Below, piece by piece: positions 21,156 through 32,850 of a DNA stretch of 64,000 bases. Every line of letters starts with the position of its first letter. Position 1 is the first letter of the stretch. The stretch covers positions 73,358,095 to 73,422,094 of the forward strand of contig OY294044.1 in NCBI GenBank assembly GCA_958510825.1, written 5' to 3'. The translations under genes and the position numbers were made by a program. The notes beneath the pieces were generated by a model. It did no database searches. It saw only the letters and a program-made list of their open reading frames with translations, and was not told the DNA's origin. The DNA comes from Brachypterus glaber (taxonomy: Eukaryota; Arthropoda; Insecta; Coleoptera; Kateretidae).

Positions 21156-21549
21156 TGCGTTCAATGGAAACAGCAAAACTAATCGAAAGCTTTTAAATCA
21201 CTACTGAACGCTATGATCAGTTTCGATTGACAGATGTCGCTGAATCATTCCTCATCAACGTTCTGATATGATTAGTTTTGATTGATTTTATAAAAGCGCG
21301 GGAATGTACTTTTTCTGGGTATTTTTCGACATTTTTTTTGCAAAATTAATGGAGGGCCCTTAGCACAAGCCAAAAGCTTATTTGGGGCTCTGCATGACTC
21401 TGTATGATGCTAAAATAAATAAATAAAGAAAATTTTCCAAACTCAAATGGTGGTTGTGACAAGTGAGAGATATTAGCCGTTCAGTAGTTTGCTAGCAAAA
21501 CTTATCATTTGATGACTTTTGATTAGTTTCGCTGTTTCCATTGAACGCA
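21156..21549. mobile_element. TIR element TGCGTTCAATGGAAACAGC (394 bp)
   Basis: Left TGCGTTCAATGGAAACAGCA then AAACTAATC; right GATTAGTTTCGCTGTTTCCA then TTGAACGCA. The inverted repeats are about 33 nt. Inserted in its middle is the short retroposon at 21349-21430. Target duplication not resolved. Confidence 0.7.
21349..21430 (+). mobile_element. Short retroposon with (AAATA)n tail, copy 1
   Basis: GGAGGGCCCTTAGCACAAGC, AAGCTTATTTGGGGCTCTGC, ATGACTCTGTATGATGC, then AAAATAAATAAATAAAG. Same family as 24421-24506, 44392-44470 and 55161-55262. Probably the 3' end of a LINE, or a SINE sharing that end. Confidence 0.6.
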
Positions 21550-22173
21550 GCAAATGCCAGCGTTCATAGGTTAAAACTTTAGTTTAAACTAATGTCAATT
21601 TGATTGTGACAATGCAACTAAAACTTTTCGTTTAAACTTGACTATAAACAAGACATAAATTTAAAGTTTACCTGACATGTTTAAACGATGTATTTTAACT
21701 TTGTATTATATTATATCACATGATTAGGCTACAATTAAAAATTAAACTAAAAAAAAATCTTACCTTTGGTTTTTAAGTTCTTTCATACATATAACAAAAC
21801 GTGCACAATTTAAAGTTTAATAAGTTTCTAACACAAACAGTACCTAACTTTTTAGAACTCAAAAACTTCACCACACTATTTTTCCAAAATTTTTATCCCA
21901 GAATTTACCGAAATCAAAATGATTTTAATTGAAGAACTTTTAAAATTAAAATCGAGACCGGTTATCAGCGTGCGGCAGCAGGAATACGAATTCAAGCATA
22001 GCTCCTGCTTGCAAGAGGACCGCTTTGAATCTACAAGTTCAAAACGACGCCGCGAATGACGTCGGGACGTCACGCAAGCGCCCGTTTTTCGACCGTTATA
22101 CTCTTGTTGCAAAGTGAATTCAGCTAATCCCAAGAAATGTGAGATAATGTGTTAAGATCCAAGAACAAGAGAA

Positions 22174-22510
22174 AATATTATATTAGGCACCAAGTACGCG
22201 AATATAGTTTTCAATACTACGTTTTATTTTTTTTACAAGGTGGAGCCAAAAAAAAACTCACTCGAATGCACTTAAATAGGTTTGCGTCGAGGTGCGTACA
22301 CTATTTTTTCTACGACCTAACACATAAACATCCAAAAAACGCAAAAAATTGTCTTAAAATTAAAATTAAAATTAAAATTATTTTTATTAATATGACGTTT
22401 TGTGTTTGACGTTCACTTGTTTTCTGACAGCAGATATGTACAATCAGCTGACTGTCACTTTCCGATCTCTGTCATGGCAACGGGTGGAAAATAAGCACTA
22501 ATTGCTTACT
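22174..22510 (+). repeat. CpG hairpin plus 'CTACGACCTAA' unit, copy 1
   Basis: Hairpin 22174-22308: ATATTATATTAGGCACCAAG and TACGCG on the left, TTTGCGTCGAGGTGCGTACA on the right. It is followed by CTACGACCTAACACATAAAC, TTTTCTGACAGCAGATATGT, CAATCAGCTGACTGTCACTT and GGTGGTAGGAAA. The same order occurs at 48012-48348. Confidence 0.65.
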
Positions 22511-22767
22511 AGGTGGTAGGAAAAACATTTTTTAGACATTTTTTAGAAAACACAGTGTGAAATCTTCAAAATGAATAAGTTAAATGAAATTAATGAAACG
22601 AAATCAATAATTTTAGAAAAAAACCTCGGACAGGTAGGTTTTTATTTTGAGGGGCACATCTTTTGATCTCGACTTGGTAAGACAAAATTCGATTATTTTT
22701 ATACAAATATACTAAATATAACACAATAAAATAGTTTTTAGAATTTTAGGTCAATAAATCATTCCTA

Positions 22768-23332
22768 CACTCAGAAAATGTCATTGTAATTTTAATACTA
22801 AATTTTATTTGTAAATACTTATTTGTAAGTTAAGTTGGATTACTGATCTAGTTTAAAGTACGTTCAGTATTCAGAAAAATTAATAATCGGTAAATAATAC
22901 AAAATTGTTGATTAGTAATAATATAAAGATTGCAACCACACACAATTACACACTGACAAAATAATCGATCCTTTGTTTACTTCCCTCTGTATTATTACTA
23001 ATCAAAATTTTGGTATTATTTACCGATTGTTATTTTACTAAATACTGTAGCATACTTTAAACTAGATCAATAACACAACTTAAAGTATACCAAACTATAA
23101 CTGTGATATAATTTACCAAATGTTACAGTATTAATAAACACATGTTGGGTGGGGATCCAAATGTACCAGCGCGGTATCTATCTCAGTATGACAACATTTT
23201 GTATACAATACACACATTGCAGTATTTAATATCACAAGTAAAGTATTAAATACCAATGGTGGCTATATAAATAAAAAATATGTATTAACATATAACATTC
23301 AGTATTAAAAATACAACGAAATTTTCTGAGTG
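22768..23332. mobile_element. 565-bp MITE, TIR CACTCAGAAAAT, TA target
   Basis: Left CACTCAGAAAATGTCATTG, right CAACGAAATTTTCTGAGTG, flanked by TA (22766-22767, 23333-23334). The paired arm of the enclosing foldback lacks it and has continuous sequence at this site, confirming an insertion. Internal arms such as TAATCGGTAAATAATAC / GTATTATTTACCGATTG also pair. Confidence 0.8.
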
Positions 23333-24271
23333 TAAGGGGCATAAACTGAGAATTAATTAAATATTACTAAAGTAATAATATCAATTAAAAATGGATGTAG
23401 CTTTCACAGAATTATAAATTTTAGGAAAATTAAAAACACATTTCATTATTTCTAGTTAAATTGATGATTAGGCAAAAAAACTGTTATCCAAAAAGGGTCT
23501 AACCCTAACTATACTATTGTCTTAAAATTTCACCTAAAAAATGACAACAAATAAATAATAAATTATGTACTTATCTATAGTTACCGTTATTATTAACGTT
23601 ATTATTGACATTATTTACTTTGCTAAAGTAAAACCTAGAATAATATTAATTTTTTCATATTTTGACCTTGTATTCCTTTGCCTAACCCTTAATATATTGG
23701 CTAAAAGCTTATTAAAGAAGGTGAAACTATAACAAATTAATAGTTTCCTAGGTTTTTCCTAGGTTTTTCCTGGGTGAAGCACATAATGTAATTAATAACG
23801 TTAATAATAATGTTAGTAACAAGGGTAACTATTATTAAATATGAAACTTAGTCTTTTTTTGTTTTTCATTTTTATCCTTTTAGGTGCAATTTTAAGACAA
23901 AAGCATAGGGAGGGTTTTTTGAATGGCCGATATTTGGCATAATCAACAATTTGATTAAAAAACATCAGTTTTGCAAAAAAAAGGTCTGTATTTACTTAAA
24001 GCTTATCAGAAAACGAAATCAACGTCAAATATGAAAAAATTAATATTATTCTAGATTTTACCTTAGCAAAGCTTATAAGGGGAATAATAACGTCAATATT
24101 AATGTCAATAATAACGGTATCTATCTAGATAAGTATATAAATTATTATTTATTTGTTTTCACTTTTTACCATTCAAGGTTCAATATTAAGACAATAGCAT
24201 AGTTAGGGTTAGACCCTTTTTGCATAGCTGTTGTTTTGCCTAATCATCAATTTGACTAAAAACAATGAAAT

Positions 24272-24547
24272 GAAGCGTCAAGTGGATAAAGGTGGATAAA
24301 GGTGTTATGTAGCATTTCTAAATTAATTGAAAATTTCAAATGTTTAAAAAAATAGACTGTTTGGTAGCAACATTCTTGGAGAGAAGACATACTTTTTGAA
24401 ATTTTAATTTTTATCAAAATTAGTGAAGATTCCCCAACACAAGATTGAAGCTTATTTGGGGCTCTTCACGACACTTTAAAATTAATCAAATAAATAAATA
24501 AATATCTAAATAAATGTTACATAACACTTTCATTCACTTGACGCTTC
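24272..24547. mobile_element. 276-bp TIR element (GAAGCGTCAAGTG)
   Basis: Left GAAGCGTCAAGTGGATAAAG, right CACTTGACGCTTC, with GTGTTATGTAGCATTT / AAATGTTACATAACAC further in. The opposite foldback arm is uninterrupted at the same place. Contains the retroposon copy at 24421-24506. Confidence 0.7.
24421..24506 (+). mobile_element. Short retroposon with (AAATA)n tail, copy 2
   Basis: TTCCCCAACACAAGATTGAA, GCTTATTTGGGGCTCTTCAC, GACACTTTAAAATTAATC, then AAATAAATAAATAAATA. Same family as 21349-21430. Confidence 0.6.
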
Positions 24548-24763
24548 CAATATGTTTTTAAATTTTCTAAACCAGAAAAGCTACATCAATTTTCAATTGA
24601 TATTATTACTTTAGTAATATTTAATTTATTCTTAGTTTATGCCCCCTAAAATGGCCCTTAGGAATGATTTATTAACCTAAAATTCTAAAAACTATTTTAT
24701 TTTGCTATATTTATTATATTTATATAAAAATAATCGAATTTCGTCCTTCCGAGTCGAAAAACA

Positions 24764-25359
24764 ACTGAATAAAACAAAAAAATCGTCTTTTCAAACATTT
24801 TGAACATATCGATTGTCTAGCGTACAAATGTGCTAAGTACATAAGGTCGATATTCTCCTTAATAATAAAAAATTAACCGATAGTTTATTTTTTTAAGTTT
24901 TGGTCTTAAATTGTTATATACCTCGTAAATAAACAGAATATGTTAACAAACGTAGTGAACCCGACTTGACTTTTTTCCATCCAGAAGCGAGCCGTGTTTA
25001 ATATGATATAACAAAATATCAACTAAAATGCAAAATTTAGGTAATTTTCATGTCTTATTAGCTTATTTTTAATTATTATTAATAAAAAAACAATTTAGAT
25101 TTTTTTTATTCCAAAAGTTAGAAATGTCAAACATGAATTTGTTTTTCAAAACAAATTAACATTTAATTATTATTAATTATTTATTTAAATTACTTTTAAA
25201 GATTTAAATTAATTAAATTTCAAAAAATGGTCCTGCAAACACACCTTTAGATTCGGTATATTTTCAATACTTTTCTTAATGCTGACTAATAAAGAAAAAC
25301 TGTTTAGTTCTAAACATAATTTATTTTTAATATTTAATCAATAAACATCATAATAAAAA
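24764..25359. other. Intergenic AT-rich sequence
   Basis: No gene or defined repeat recognised. Confidence 0.5.
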
Positions 25360-26045
25360 ACATCTAAATTGGCCCCAAAAAAAAAAAATAACAAAATTCT
25401 GTTTTTTTTTGCATAGGGTCTTTTTTGCAATTCTGATAATGAAAAAATAAATAGATAAAAATCTGAAAAAAAAAATTGCATCATTTGGACTTTTTGGAAA
25501 GTTCACCTTACCACCCGGGTTAATGTGGACCAATACCCAAAAATCTAGAATTGCAAATAGCGGAATAAATATGGCCGATTTACTTTTTAAATATTGACAG
25601 AATTAACAAAAATATGGCATAAAACAAAAAACTTATGAAAACTTCAGTCCATTTTTTATGGTTTATTTTTCTTATATGTAGGTACTAGTAACTACAGTAA
25701 AAAAATTATGATTTTTTACCAGCCTGTTTTTTTATTTAGTTCAATTTCAAAAAATAAAAAATAAAAAAATGGCAAAATATGAGTAATTTTTCGAATGTGT
25801 GGGCCTACGCAGTTTTTCTCCGTAAATCTGCAATTATTTTATTTATTTATAAGAAAAATAACCCATAAAAAATGGGCTGTAGTTTTCTTTTTTATTTTAT
25901 GCCATATTTTTGTTAATTTTGGCAAAATTCACTATTTTTTTTTCGTTCTCAGCGCGCTGCAGCGAAGCAAAAAATGACACTGTGCAAAAAAAAAAAACAG
26001 AGTGTTTTCAATTATTTTTCTGGGACCAAGTGAGCTTTGTGGATT
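25360..26045. mobile_element. About 690-bp foldback/MITE
   Basis: Left TTAACAAAAATATGGCATAA and CCATTTTTTATGGTTTATTT pair with right AAAATAACCCATAAAAAATGG and TTATGCCATATTTTTGTTAA. Outside, TTGGCCCCAAAAAA..AAAATTCTG..GCATAGGGTC pairs imperfectly with CACTGTGCAAAA..CAGAGTG..TGGGACCAA. The short open frames inside are low-complexity F/K-rich translations and not genes. Confidence 0.6.
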
Positions 26046-26805
26046 TCGAAAATCGGGATTTTTTGAAACACCGTAAGGCATTTTTTTTTGCGCTTTTTAT
26101 TATTATTTATACATATTTTTTTACAATTAATTTTTTATAAAGAGAACATTTCTCTCTCACCCTTTTTCTGTCTGATGGGCGGCCAAAATCGCTTGCTCGC
26201 CGTAAAAATATTCTATATCGGCGAGGTATATTTATCAATTAAACCGTAACTAATGATCCATAAGCTTATTTTTAACAGGTTTAAGCTTAAAAGAGTTTCC
26301 AACTTTAACTACGAAATAATAATAAACTTTTCCTTGTTTTTTTTCTGTGTATAATTAATTAAATATATTTTTTAGGCATTTAAAAATAAAAAAAACAGAA
26401 GTTTAAATATTATCAAAGCCTCTTACGAGATCTTATTTCCTGTTGCCTTTGGAGAATCAAATCAGCTAGAAATATTAATCAAACGACCCTTTATTTAGAA
26501 AGGTAGGTTTGATCATCGAACTTTGATTGAAAAATATTTATTTAATATTAAAATAAAATACGTAATACCACGTTTTTCTTATTTTTATTTTATTTCCTTT
26601 CTTTTCTTTTTCTTCTTTTTAACTTTTAATAATCACAAAAGATAAGTTCACATCAATATTTAATTCACAAATACATATTTATTATCTGGACCCCAGGAGT
26701 AAAGGACACATGTCCATTTTTTGTGAAATAGAGTTAAAGACTTAAAGATTGTTTACAAACGGGAAGGTTAAAAAAATATATACCTTTATTGGAAATACTA
26801 TTATA
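26046..26805. other. Intergenic AT-rich sequence
   Basis: Polypyrimidine run near 26580-26625; otherwise nothing recognised. Confidence 0.5.
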
Positions 26806-27518
26806 CAGAGCGGTCCAAAAGTCACCCCCCCTCTTAACTTTTGAACCACTTGAGATATCGACTTCAAATTTGGAACTTTTAAATAAGACAACTTAAACTA
26901 TCTTTTAGCATATATTTAATACTTTCAGCTCTTAAAATGTGGGCAGGGGGGCATGGGGGCACATTTTTTTAAATAGAAAGGGGGGTCGTGTAATACATCA
27001 TTTTAAAGCTTATAAAATTCTCCATTTAACTCCATATTTTTAAATTAAAAAAAAAATTGGGTTTAAAATGGGGTTGAAAATGGCTATTAATGTCAAAATT
27101 TCTCTAAAAAAAACAAATAATTTTTTAAAAATGTCTAATTTCATCATAAAAAATGTTAATTATACTTTTAAACTAATTTTAGTTGACATAAATAAGAATT
27201 TATAAAAAAAACTTAAAAAATCGAATGTTTTAGCACAAAAAATTGAAAAATCAAAACCTTAAAAAACATTTTTAAAAAATTTAAAAATGTTAGTTTAAAT
27301 AGAGAATTTTATAAGCTTTAAAATGATGTATCACACGACCCCCCTTTCCATTTAAAAAAATGTCCCCCCATGCTCCCCTGCCCACATTTTAAGAGCTGAA
27401 AATATCAAATATATGCTAAAAAATAATTTAAGTTGTCTTATTTAAGAGTTCTTAATTTGAAGTCGATATCTCAACTCGTTCAAAAGTTAAAAGGGGGGGT
27501 GACTTTTGGACCGCACTG
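26806..27518. mobile_element. MITE family 1, complete copy (713 bp)
   Basis: Left CAGAGCGGTCCAAAAGTCAC, right GTGACTTTTGGACCGCACTG, flanked by TA (26804-26805, 27519-27520), hence a Tc1/mariner-type target. The TIRs extend about 230 nt, through ACTTTTGAACCACTTGAGAT, AAATAAGACAACTTAAACTA and CTTAAAATGTGGGCAGGGG. No coding capacity. Partial or interrupted copies at 213, 5590 and 44347. Confidence 0.85.
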
Positions 27519-27867
27519 TATAAAATAAGGCGTTTTTTAAAGAACCAAAGACTGTACTAAATATTATTTTTATAGGGGATCGTAGAAAAATATTACCCGT
27601 TGACACAACTTAACAAATTTCTTCTCTAATATTATTTTAAGTTATAAGTTATAAGTAATAATATGATATGATATCGATATTAAAAATCTGTAGACAACTT
27701 ATTTCTAAATTTAATAAATATATTAAGTATAAAGTTAAATCTCTAAAAAAATTAATTAGATTTTAAAAACATCGAATTTCTGCTTGTAGGTATTTTCTAC
27801 CAGTGTTAATTTAGTTTTTTTCACTACTAGCTTTCAAAAATACCATTATTTATCATGTTTTCAAGTT

Positions 27868-28368
27868 TCTTCACCTATAGCAATAATAATTTTTTCTCTC
27901 CTAGTAGGAGTAAATTTTATAAACAATTGATTTCTGTCACTGAATCATATCAGTTCTTTGTGCAATTTTTACTTATTAAAAAATAGCTTTAAATAACTTT
28001 TTATTTATTAAATATAACTAATTATAATTATAACCAATTAATAAAATCAATAATTAGCTAAATATTATGAAAAAATTAAAAAAAAAACTAAATTTTTAAA
28101 CGTCAGTTTAAAGTATTTATTTGAGCAAATGTCATTGAAGGCTACCTGATTTTTATAAAAATTTCAAGAAATAGCATTTCTGTTAATAATTTATTTTATT
28201 ATTTGAATAAACATAGTTAAATAGTGCTATTAGTGAAAAAACTAACACATAAACCGGTAGAGAAGACTATTATAGCCTCGCACTCTTAAATCCCTTTCTG
28301 CTACGCAGCTCGGGATTTAACACGCTCGGCTAGGAAAAATGTCTTCTCTGCCTTGGTATATAATAACT
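27868..28368 (+). repeat. About 500-bp interspersed repeat, copy 2
   Basis: Aligns along its length with 20389-20898, including the terminal hairpin (28241-28368; head CCTTTCTGCTACGCAGCTCG). Small indels separate the two. Confidence 0.75.
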
Positions 28369-28375
28369 ATTAATG

Positions 28376-29176
28376 TTTCACTACAGCTATAGTGAACATT
28401 TTCTCACAACCAAGTCAAGTTACTATCGTGCGCTCTCTCCCACTCTATGATTATGAACGGCAAAGTGGGAAGGACATATGGTCACGTGACTTGGTTCGGA
28501 GAAAATGTTTACTATATTAAAATTTTGTGATAAAATTTAAAGATATTTCACAATAAAAAAAAATAAGAAAAAAGTAATACATTTCTTAAACTTTAAAACA
28601 GCTGATCCAGCTAGTCTCTTTATCATTTTAGAAAAACTTATTTTCAATTTTAGTTTTTCGTAGAAAGAACAGTGTCTTACTACAAGTGCTTGTAAATTAT
28701 TAAATAGCTGCAAGCCTTGAGAGAAAAAGTTTCAAGATAATATAAAACATTGTTAAACCTACACTTTTATTACTATTTCCTGAAATTCAAATAGTAAATT
28801 TTTTACTTTTTATATCTACTCATAAATTTTAATTTGCGTTTGTTTCAGTCTTCTTTTGTGCCGAAAATATCACCAGATGGTAATGTTTTTTCTTGTAATA
28901 GGTAACTTTTTAGAATGTAACTAGATTAGATAGAAAATAATTTTATCCATCACCTACATTCAAATAACCTATTTACTACGTTGTTTTTAAAGAAGTTAAC
29001 TAAATTATAACTCAGTATGGTCTTTTTTTTTCAAGCAAGATAGTAAATTAAAAATCGCACAGTAAATATTTTTACAACAGGTTTGAATAGTATATGTTTG
29101 TGTATATAATATGGTTATGTTTTGTAAAATAAACTACGCAGTATAATCCAATACTCGAATCTGTTTTAAAAATATT
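28376..29176. other. Intergenic AT-rich sequence
   Basis: Nothing recognised. A GTGAACATTTTCTCACAACC / GGAGAAAATGTTTAC inverted pair near 28392-28512 could be a small MITE of about 125 bp. Confidence 0.4.
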
Positions 29177-29727
29177 GGCAGACTAACATCTCTACTCTAA
29201 ATTTCTCTACTCCCTAACATCCCTACTCCATAACATCCCTACTTCATAACAACTCTACTCTGAAACATCCCTACTCCATAACATCTCTACTCCGTAACAA
29301 CTCTACTCCGCACTATATGCACTCGATTAGCCACTTGTCTTAACTCAAAAAAATATATGTCATGATAAGTCACTGTCAAATATGAATTTAGTTTATTAAT
29401 TACTTACTTATTAGTGCATATTAAGAGTACGCGGAAAATGTGAATTTTAGAATAATTCGTTTATGATTGTTCTAGATTTAAATTTAAAGATAAACGTTTT
29501 TTAGGAAAAAAATAAAATAATCTAGAAGAAGAAGCTTCTTTGTTCTGCAAACCGCTCATTTATTATAAAGTGGCTAATAAAGTGCATATAGTGTGGAGTA
29601 GAGTTGTTACGGAGTAGATATGTTATGGAGTAGGGATGTTACAGAGTAGAGTTGTTATGGAGTAGGGATGTTATGGAGTAGGGATGTTAGGGAGTAGAGA
29701 AATTTAGAGTAGAGATGTTAGTCTGCC
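29177..29727. mobile_element. hAT-like element with minisatellite TIRs (551 bp), copy 1
   Basis: Left GGCAGACTAACATCTCTACT, right AGTAGAGATGTTAGTCTGCC, flanked by a perfect 8-bp duplication AAAATATT (29169-29176, 29728-29735), as in hAT elements. Each TIR of about 140 nt is built of 8-9 tandem 15-bp units of the form GGAGTAGGGATGTTA (or its complement). The unique interior (TCTAGATTTAAATTTAAAGA etc.) has no coding sequence. A second copy, interior inverted, is at 33702-34239. Confidence 0.85.
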
Positions 29728-29817
29728 AAAATATTCACTGTGCGATTTTTAATGTACTATCTTTCTTGAAAAAACAGAGCATAGTAAGGTAAATACTTTT
29801 TTATCCTACACAAGTTG

Positions 29818-30013
29818 AAAATTCGATTTTGACGTCTCTTTAGAGACGAGAAAGCGTAGTTTTGCCGGTCTAGGCGAGAAAATATCTTTGCCAGGCTAGG
29901 CTGGAAAATAATTTAAAAATTCGATTTTGACGTCTCTTTAGAGACGAGAAAGCGTAGTTTTGCCGGTCTAGGCGAGAAAATATCTTTGCCAGGCTAGGCT
30001 GGAAAATAATTTA
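29818..30013. repeat. Recent 98-bp tandem duplication
   Basis: Two essentially identical 98-bp units containing GACGTCTCTTTAGAGACGAG, AAAGCGTAGTTTTGCCGGTC and GCCAGGCTAGGCTGG. Each unit is itself a small structured repeat (GTCTCTTTAGAGAC palindrome). Confidence 0.85.
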
Positions 30014-30096
30014 ATAAATATCCCAACAGGTGGCGCTATCAACATTTTGTCAGAAAGGCTTTTCGTTTTACTTAAATTTAGTTAGTGCCCTAAATA

Positions 30097-30829
30097 CAGG
30101 GTGTTCCAGAACTCGCGTACCGAAATTTAAGAGGTGATTCTACATCCAAAAATATGAAAAAAAGTTTCTAGAAAGGTTGGTCCGGAAAAAGCCCTAAGGG
30201 ATCTAGGGCCCTTTAAAATTGTAATAAAAATATGGTTTTTAATTAATAACTCGGGTACCGTTTAAGCTAGAGCGACGAGCTTTTGCATGTATACTAGTAT
30301 TAATAAGGGCAATAAGTTTATGTTAATTTATTTTTTTAATTTATCCAGAGGCGTGCCCAGACGGACAAAATATATGAGGCTTAAAACATTTTTGCCCCAA
30401 ACTTTTCTATGTGTATGTTTTTTGGATTTGTTGTAAAAAATATAGATTTCTAGAGTAAAAATACATATAAAATATCATATAGTGTAACACTGTAGGAGCA
30501 ACCGTTATCAAAAAAAAAATGCAATTAAGAGGAAGTAACATTTTGTGCCACCAAAAACGTTACTTTTTAAAAGGCTATTACTCCTTTAATATTAAATTTA
30601 GGTGTTTTGGTGTATAATACTTTTTTGCTCAGTTTTAAATGAAGAATCACCCTGCAGCATTAAAATTTTATTGGCGCTTTTTTTTGTTCCCCATTCAATA
30701 CGTCATCTTCGAAGGGCCGTAGCTACCTTAGGGCTCATTTCCGGACCAACCTTTATAGAAACTTTTTTTCATATTTTTGGATGTAGAATCACCTCTTAAA
30801 TTTCGGTACGCGAGTTCTGGAACACCCTG
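30097..30829. mobile_element. 733-bp MITE with the DD41D element's TIR
   Basis: Left CAGGGTGTTCCAGAACTCGC, right GCGAGTTCTGGAACACCCTG, flanked by TA (30095-30096, 30830-30831). The TIRs of about 95 nt run through GTACCGAAATTTAAGAGGTG and AAATATGAAAAAAAGTTTCT. The outer 30 nt differ from the 13231-15446 element at only a few positions. The interior lacks transposase, holds a GAGGCGTGCCCAGACGG block, and is shared with diverged copies at 813-1925 and about 46480-46935. Confidence 0.85.
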
Positions 30830-30928
30830 TATAAAATTTAAAAATGTAAATTTTTAAATTTTTTAAAAATATTTATTTTTTCTGACACATGACTTTCCTT
30901 GGGGGAAGTAAAAAATGTGTAGGATAAA

Positions 30929-31071
30929 AAATAATATGTAAACCATGGCAAGAAAGTGTTTTTCCATGCCTCATGAAGTGGCCAGTCTCGACTTCGTCTC
31001 GCCTGGCCATTTCTTCTTTCGGCCTGGAAAAAAGTCACTTTCTTGCCTAGGATTACAATATACTATTATTT
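30929..31071. repeat. CpG-headed hairpin repeat
   Basis: Outer AATAATATGTAAACCATGGC / CCTAGGATTACAATATACTATT, middle CAAGAAAGTG..TTTCCATGCC / GGCCTGGAAA..CACTTTCTTG, head GGCCAGTCTCGACTTCGTCTC then GCCTGGCC. Confidence 0.65.
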
Positions 31072-32113
31072 AAAACCATTTAGTAATTGGCTAATTACAT
31101 ATATAAATAAAAGTTGGAAAATTAATTATTATTAACTGCAACTTCCTAAAGAGTTAGAAACACCTCATTTTCTTTCCTTGGTCAGAAAGGGTCTTGTAGC
31201 TAACTTCACTTATGTCACTTATCAAAAATTTGAGTTTATTGACTTGAATTTTATGACCAAATAGTTTTAAATAAATTATTTATTTATTTATTTATTTACT
31301 CATAATTTATTTTTATTTGTTTGTTTTTTTGTTTATTTGTTTATACTCATTTCTGGACCTTTAAGAAGGTAGTTTATACATACTTAGAGTGTTATAATTA
31401 CAACAATAAAATTATATGTAAAATAACATCATATATAAATTTAAGTTATATTTTTTTGGCATCTATGAAAAATAAATAGTGACTACTTCCAACTTTGGGA
31501 TTTAGTTGAGGTTTAGTTAAAAAGAAAAATGCACTACAGTATAAGGGAACTGACTTAATATAACAAATAACCAAAAATAGATTTAAAGTAAGATAAATTC
31601 AAGAATTTTATTTGCCTTGGTAGCCAGTAATTTGTTGACTTTAGTGTATTTCTTAAAGCCTACTAAAATCAAAATTGTCATTAAGTTTTTGCTAGTGTAT
31701 AAATTTATATTTACTGTTTTTCTTGGTATTTTACTCCAAAAACTATAAACAAGTAGTTTATTTATTAACTTAATCATGTTTCAATAAACATCAGCTATCA
31801 CAAAATAGTGAAAATGAAAACAGGTTCTGCCCTCTATAGCTAAACTAACAAAGTAACATAGGTATTTCATTTTTACTGTTTTTTAGAAAAAAAATTAAAT
31901 GTATTACATAATTTATATCAAATAATATAAATGCTTTAAGATTGTCAGTTAACAAAAAAAAAAGTTTATTTTATTTATTTTTATATTCAAAAAGCAATGT
32001 TTATAAGAAACTTCACTGCAATTAAACTTTTCAATATGGCGTCAAAATTCAAATAGTTTTTGTAGTGGGAAAAAAGGCAAATAATTATTAATAAAACAGG
32101 TATGGTTGTAAAT
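31072..32113. other. Intergenic; simple repeats at 31268-31345
   Basis: (TTTA)n then (TTTG)n-like tracts at 31268-31345. The rest is AT-rich with no gene recognised. Confidence 0.5.
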
Positions 32114-32250
32114 AAAATAGTATACAAACCTCGGTTTAACATTTTATTTGTCATTCGGAAATTAGCAAATCTCGGAACTACGTTTCTTGGTCTGCTAACT
32201 TTCCCCCAGGAAATGAAACAGTTTCCACCTTAGTATGTAATATACTATTA
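32114..32250. repeat. Hairpin repeat with AATAGTATA ends
   Basis: AAATAGTATACAAACCTCGG and TTCGGAAATTAGC on the left; GCTAACTTTCC and CACCTTAGTATGTAATATACTATT on the right. Confidence 0.55.
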
Positions 32251-32699
32251 CCTTACTCTGACTTTTAATATCCTTTTGTTCACATAATTTACTAAATATC
32301 AGGTAAAGGACCACGCACATTATACGAAAGGTGATTTTAGTCGAATGGAATGAAAATTTGGTATAATGCAGTTGATGTAGTCCCAATCAAAAGTTTCTGT
32401 ACATCGGGATCAAAAAATTCACAGCCACCGAGTTTTGGGGCGTCATAGGTCAAAAATCTGGTATCAACGAAGTAACTTAAGTTAGATATGATGTTATATA
32501 GTTTGTTATGCTTATCATTTGTTTTAATAGGAAAAAAGGTTATGCTTGAATGTAACGAATATGGGGCGTCTTAGCTCAAAACTAGCAAAAAACATGTATT
32601 ATTAAATTAAATTATAATATTATATACTTTAATTATCGTAATGGCAAAAAGGTTAAAAATTAAGGGGTAAACAGCTAATGAATTTAGATGTACAAATTG

Positions 32700-32850
32700 G
32701 AGGAAATCTTCGAAGTAATCTCTAGTAGAAATCCGAGGAAGTCATATCTTTGTCAACTTTTTTATGTAATTTTTAAGATTTTGTAAGTTAATTTTAAAGT
32801 AAATCGAGTTAATCTTGAAGGAAATCTTGAGGAAATCTTGAGAGAAGGAA
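32700..32850 (+). repeat. Weak GGAAATCTTGA minisatellite
   Basis: About eight scattered GGAAATCTTGA / GAAGTCAT / GAAATCCGAG units. Resembles the minisatellite at 7795-7895 and 8835-9025 but more decayed. Confidence 0.4.

Larger units (their letters stand above)
22669..24763. mobile_element. 2.1-kb foldback region with nested insertions
   Basis: Outer arms: AAAATTCGATTATTTTTATA and TAGAATTTTAGGTCAATAAATC on the left; GATTTATTAACCTAAAATTC and AAAATAATCGAATTT on the right. Inner blocks also pair: AATATTACTAAAGTAATAAT, GATGATTAGGCAAAA and CTAACCCTAACTATACTATTGTC with their complements at 24184-24630. A third related block in direct orientation occurs near 23880-23960, so the centre is rearranged. 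The left arm carries a MITE (22768-23332); the right arm carries 24272-24547. Boundaries approximate. Confidence 0.65.

Noticed and set aside
25348..26140. Short F/K-rich open frames
   Set aside because: Low-complexity translations of T/A runs within a foldback; no domain-like pattern.
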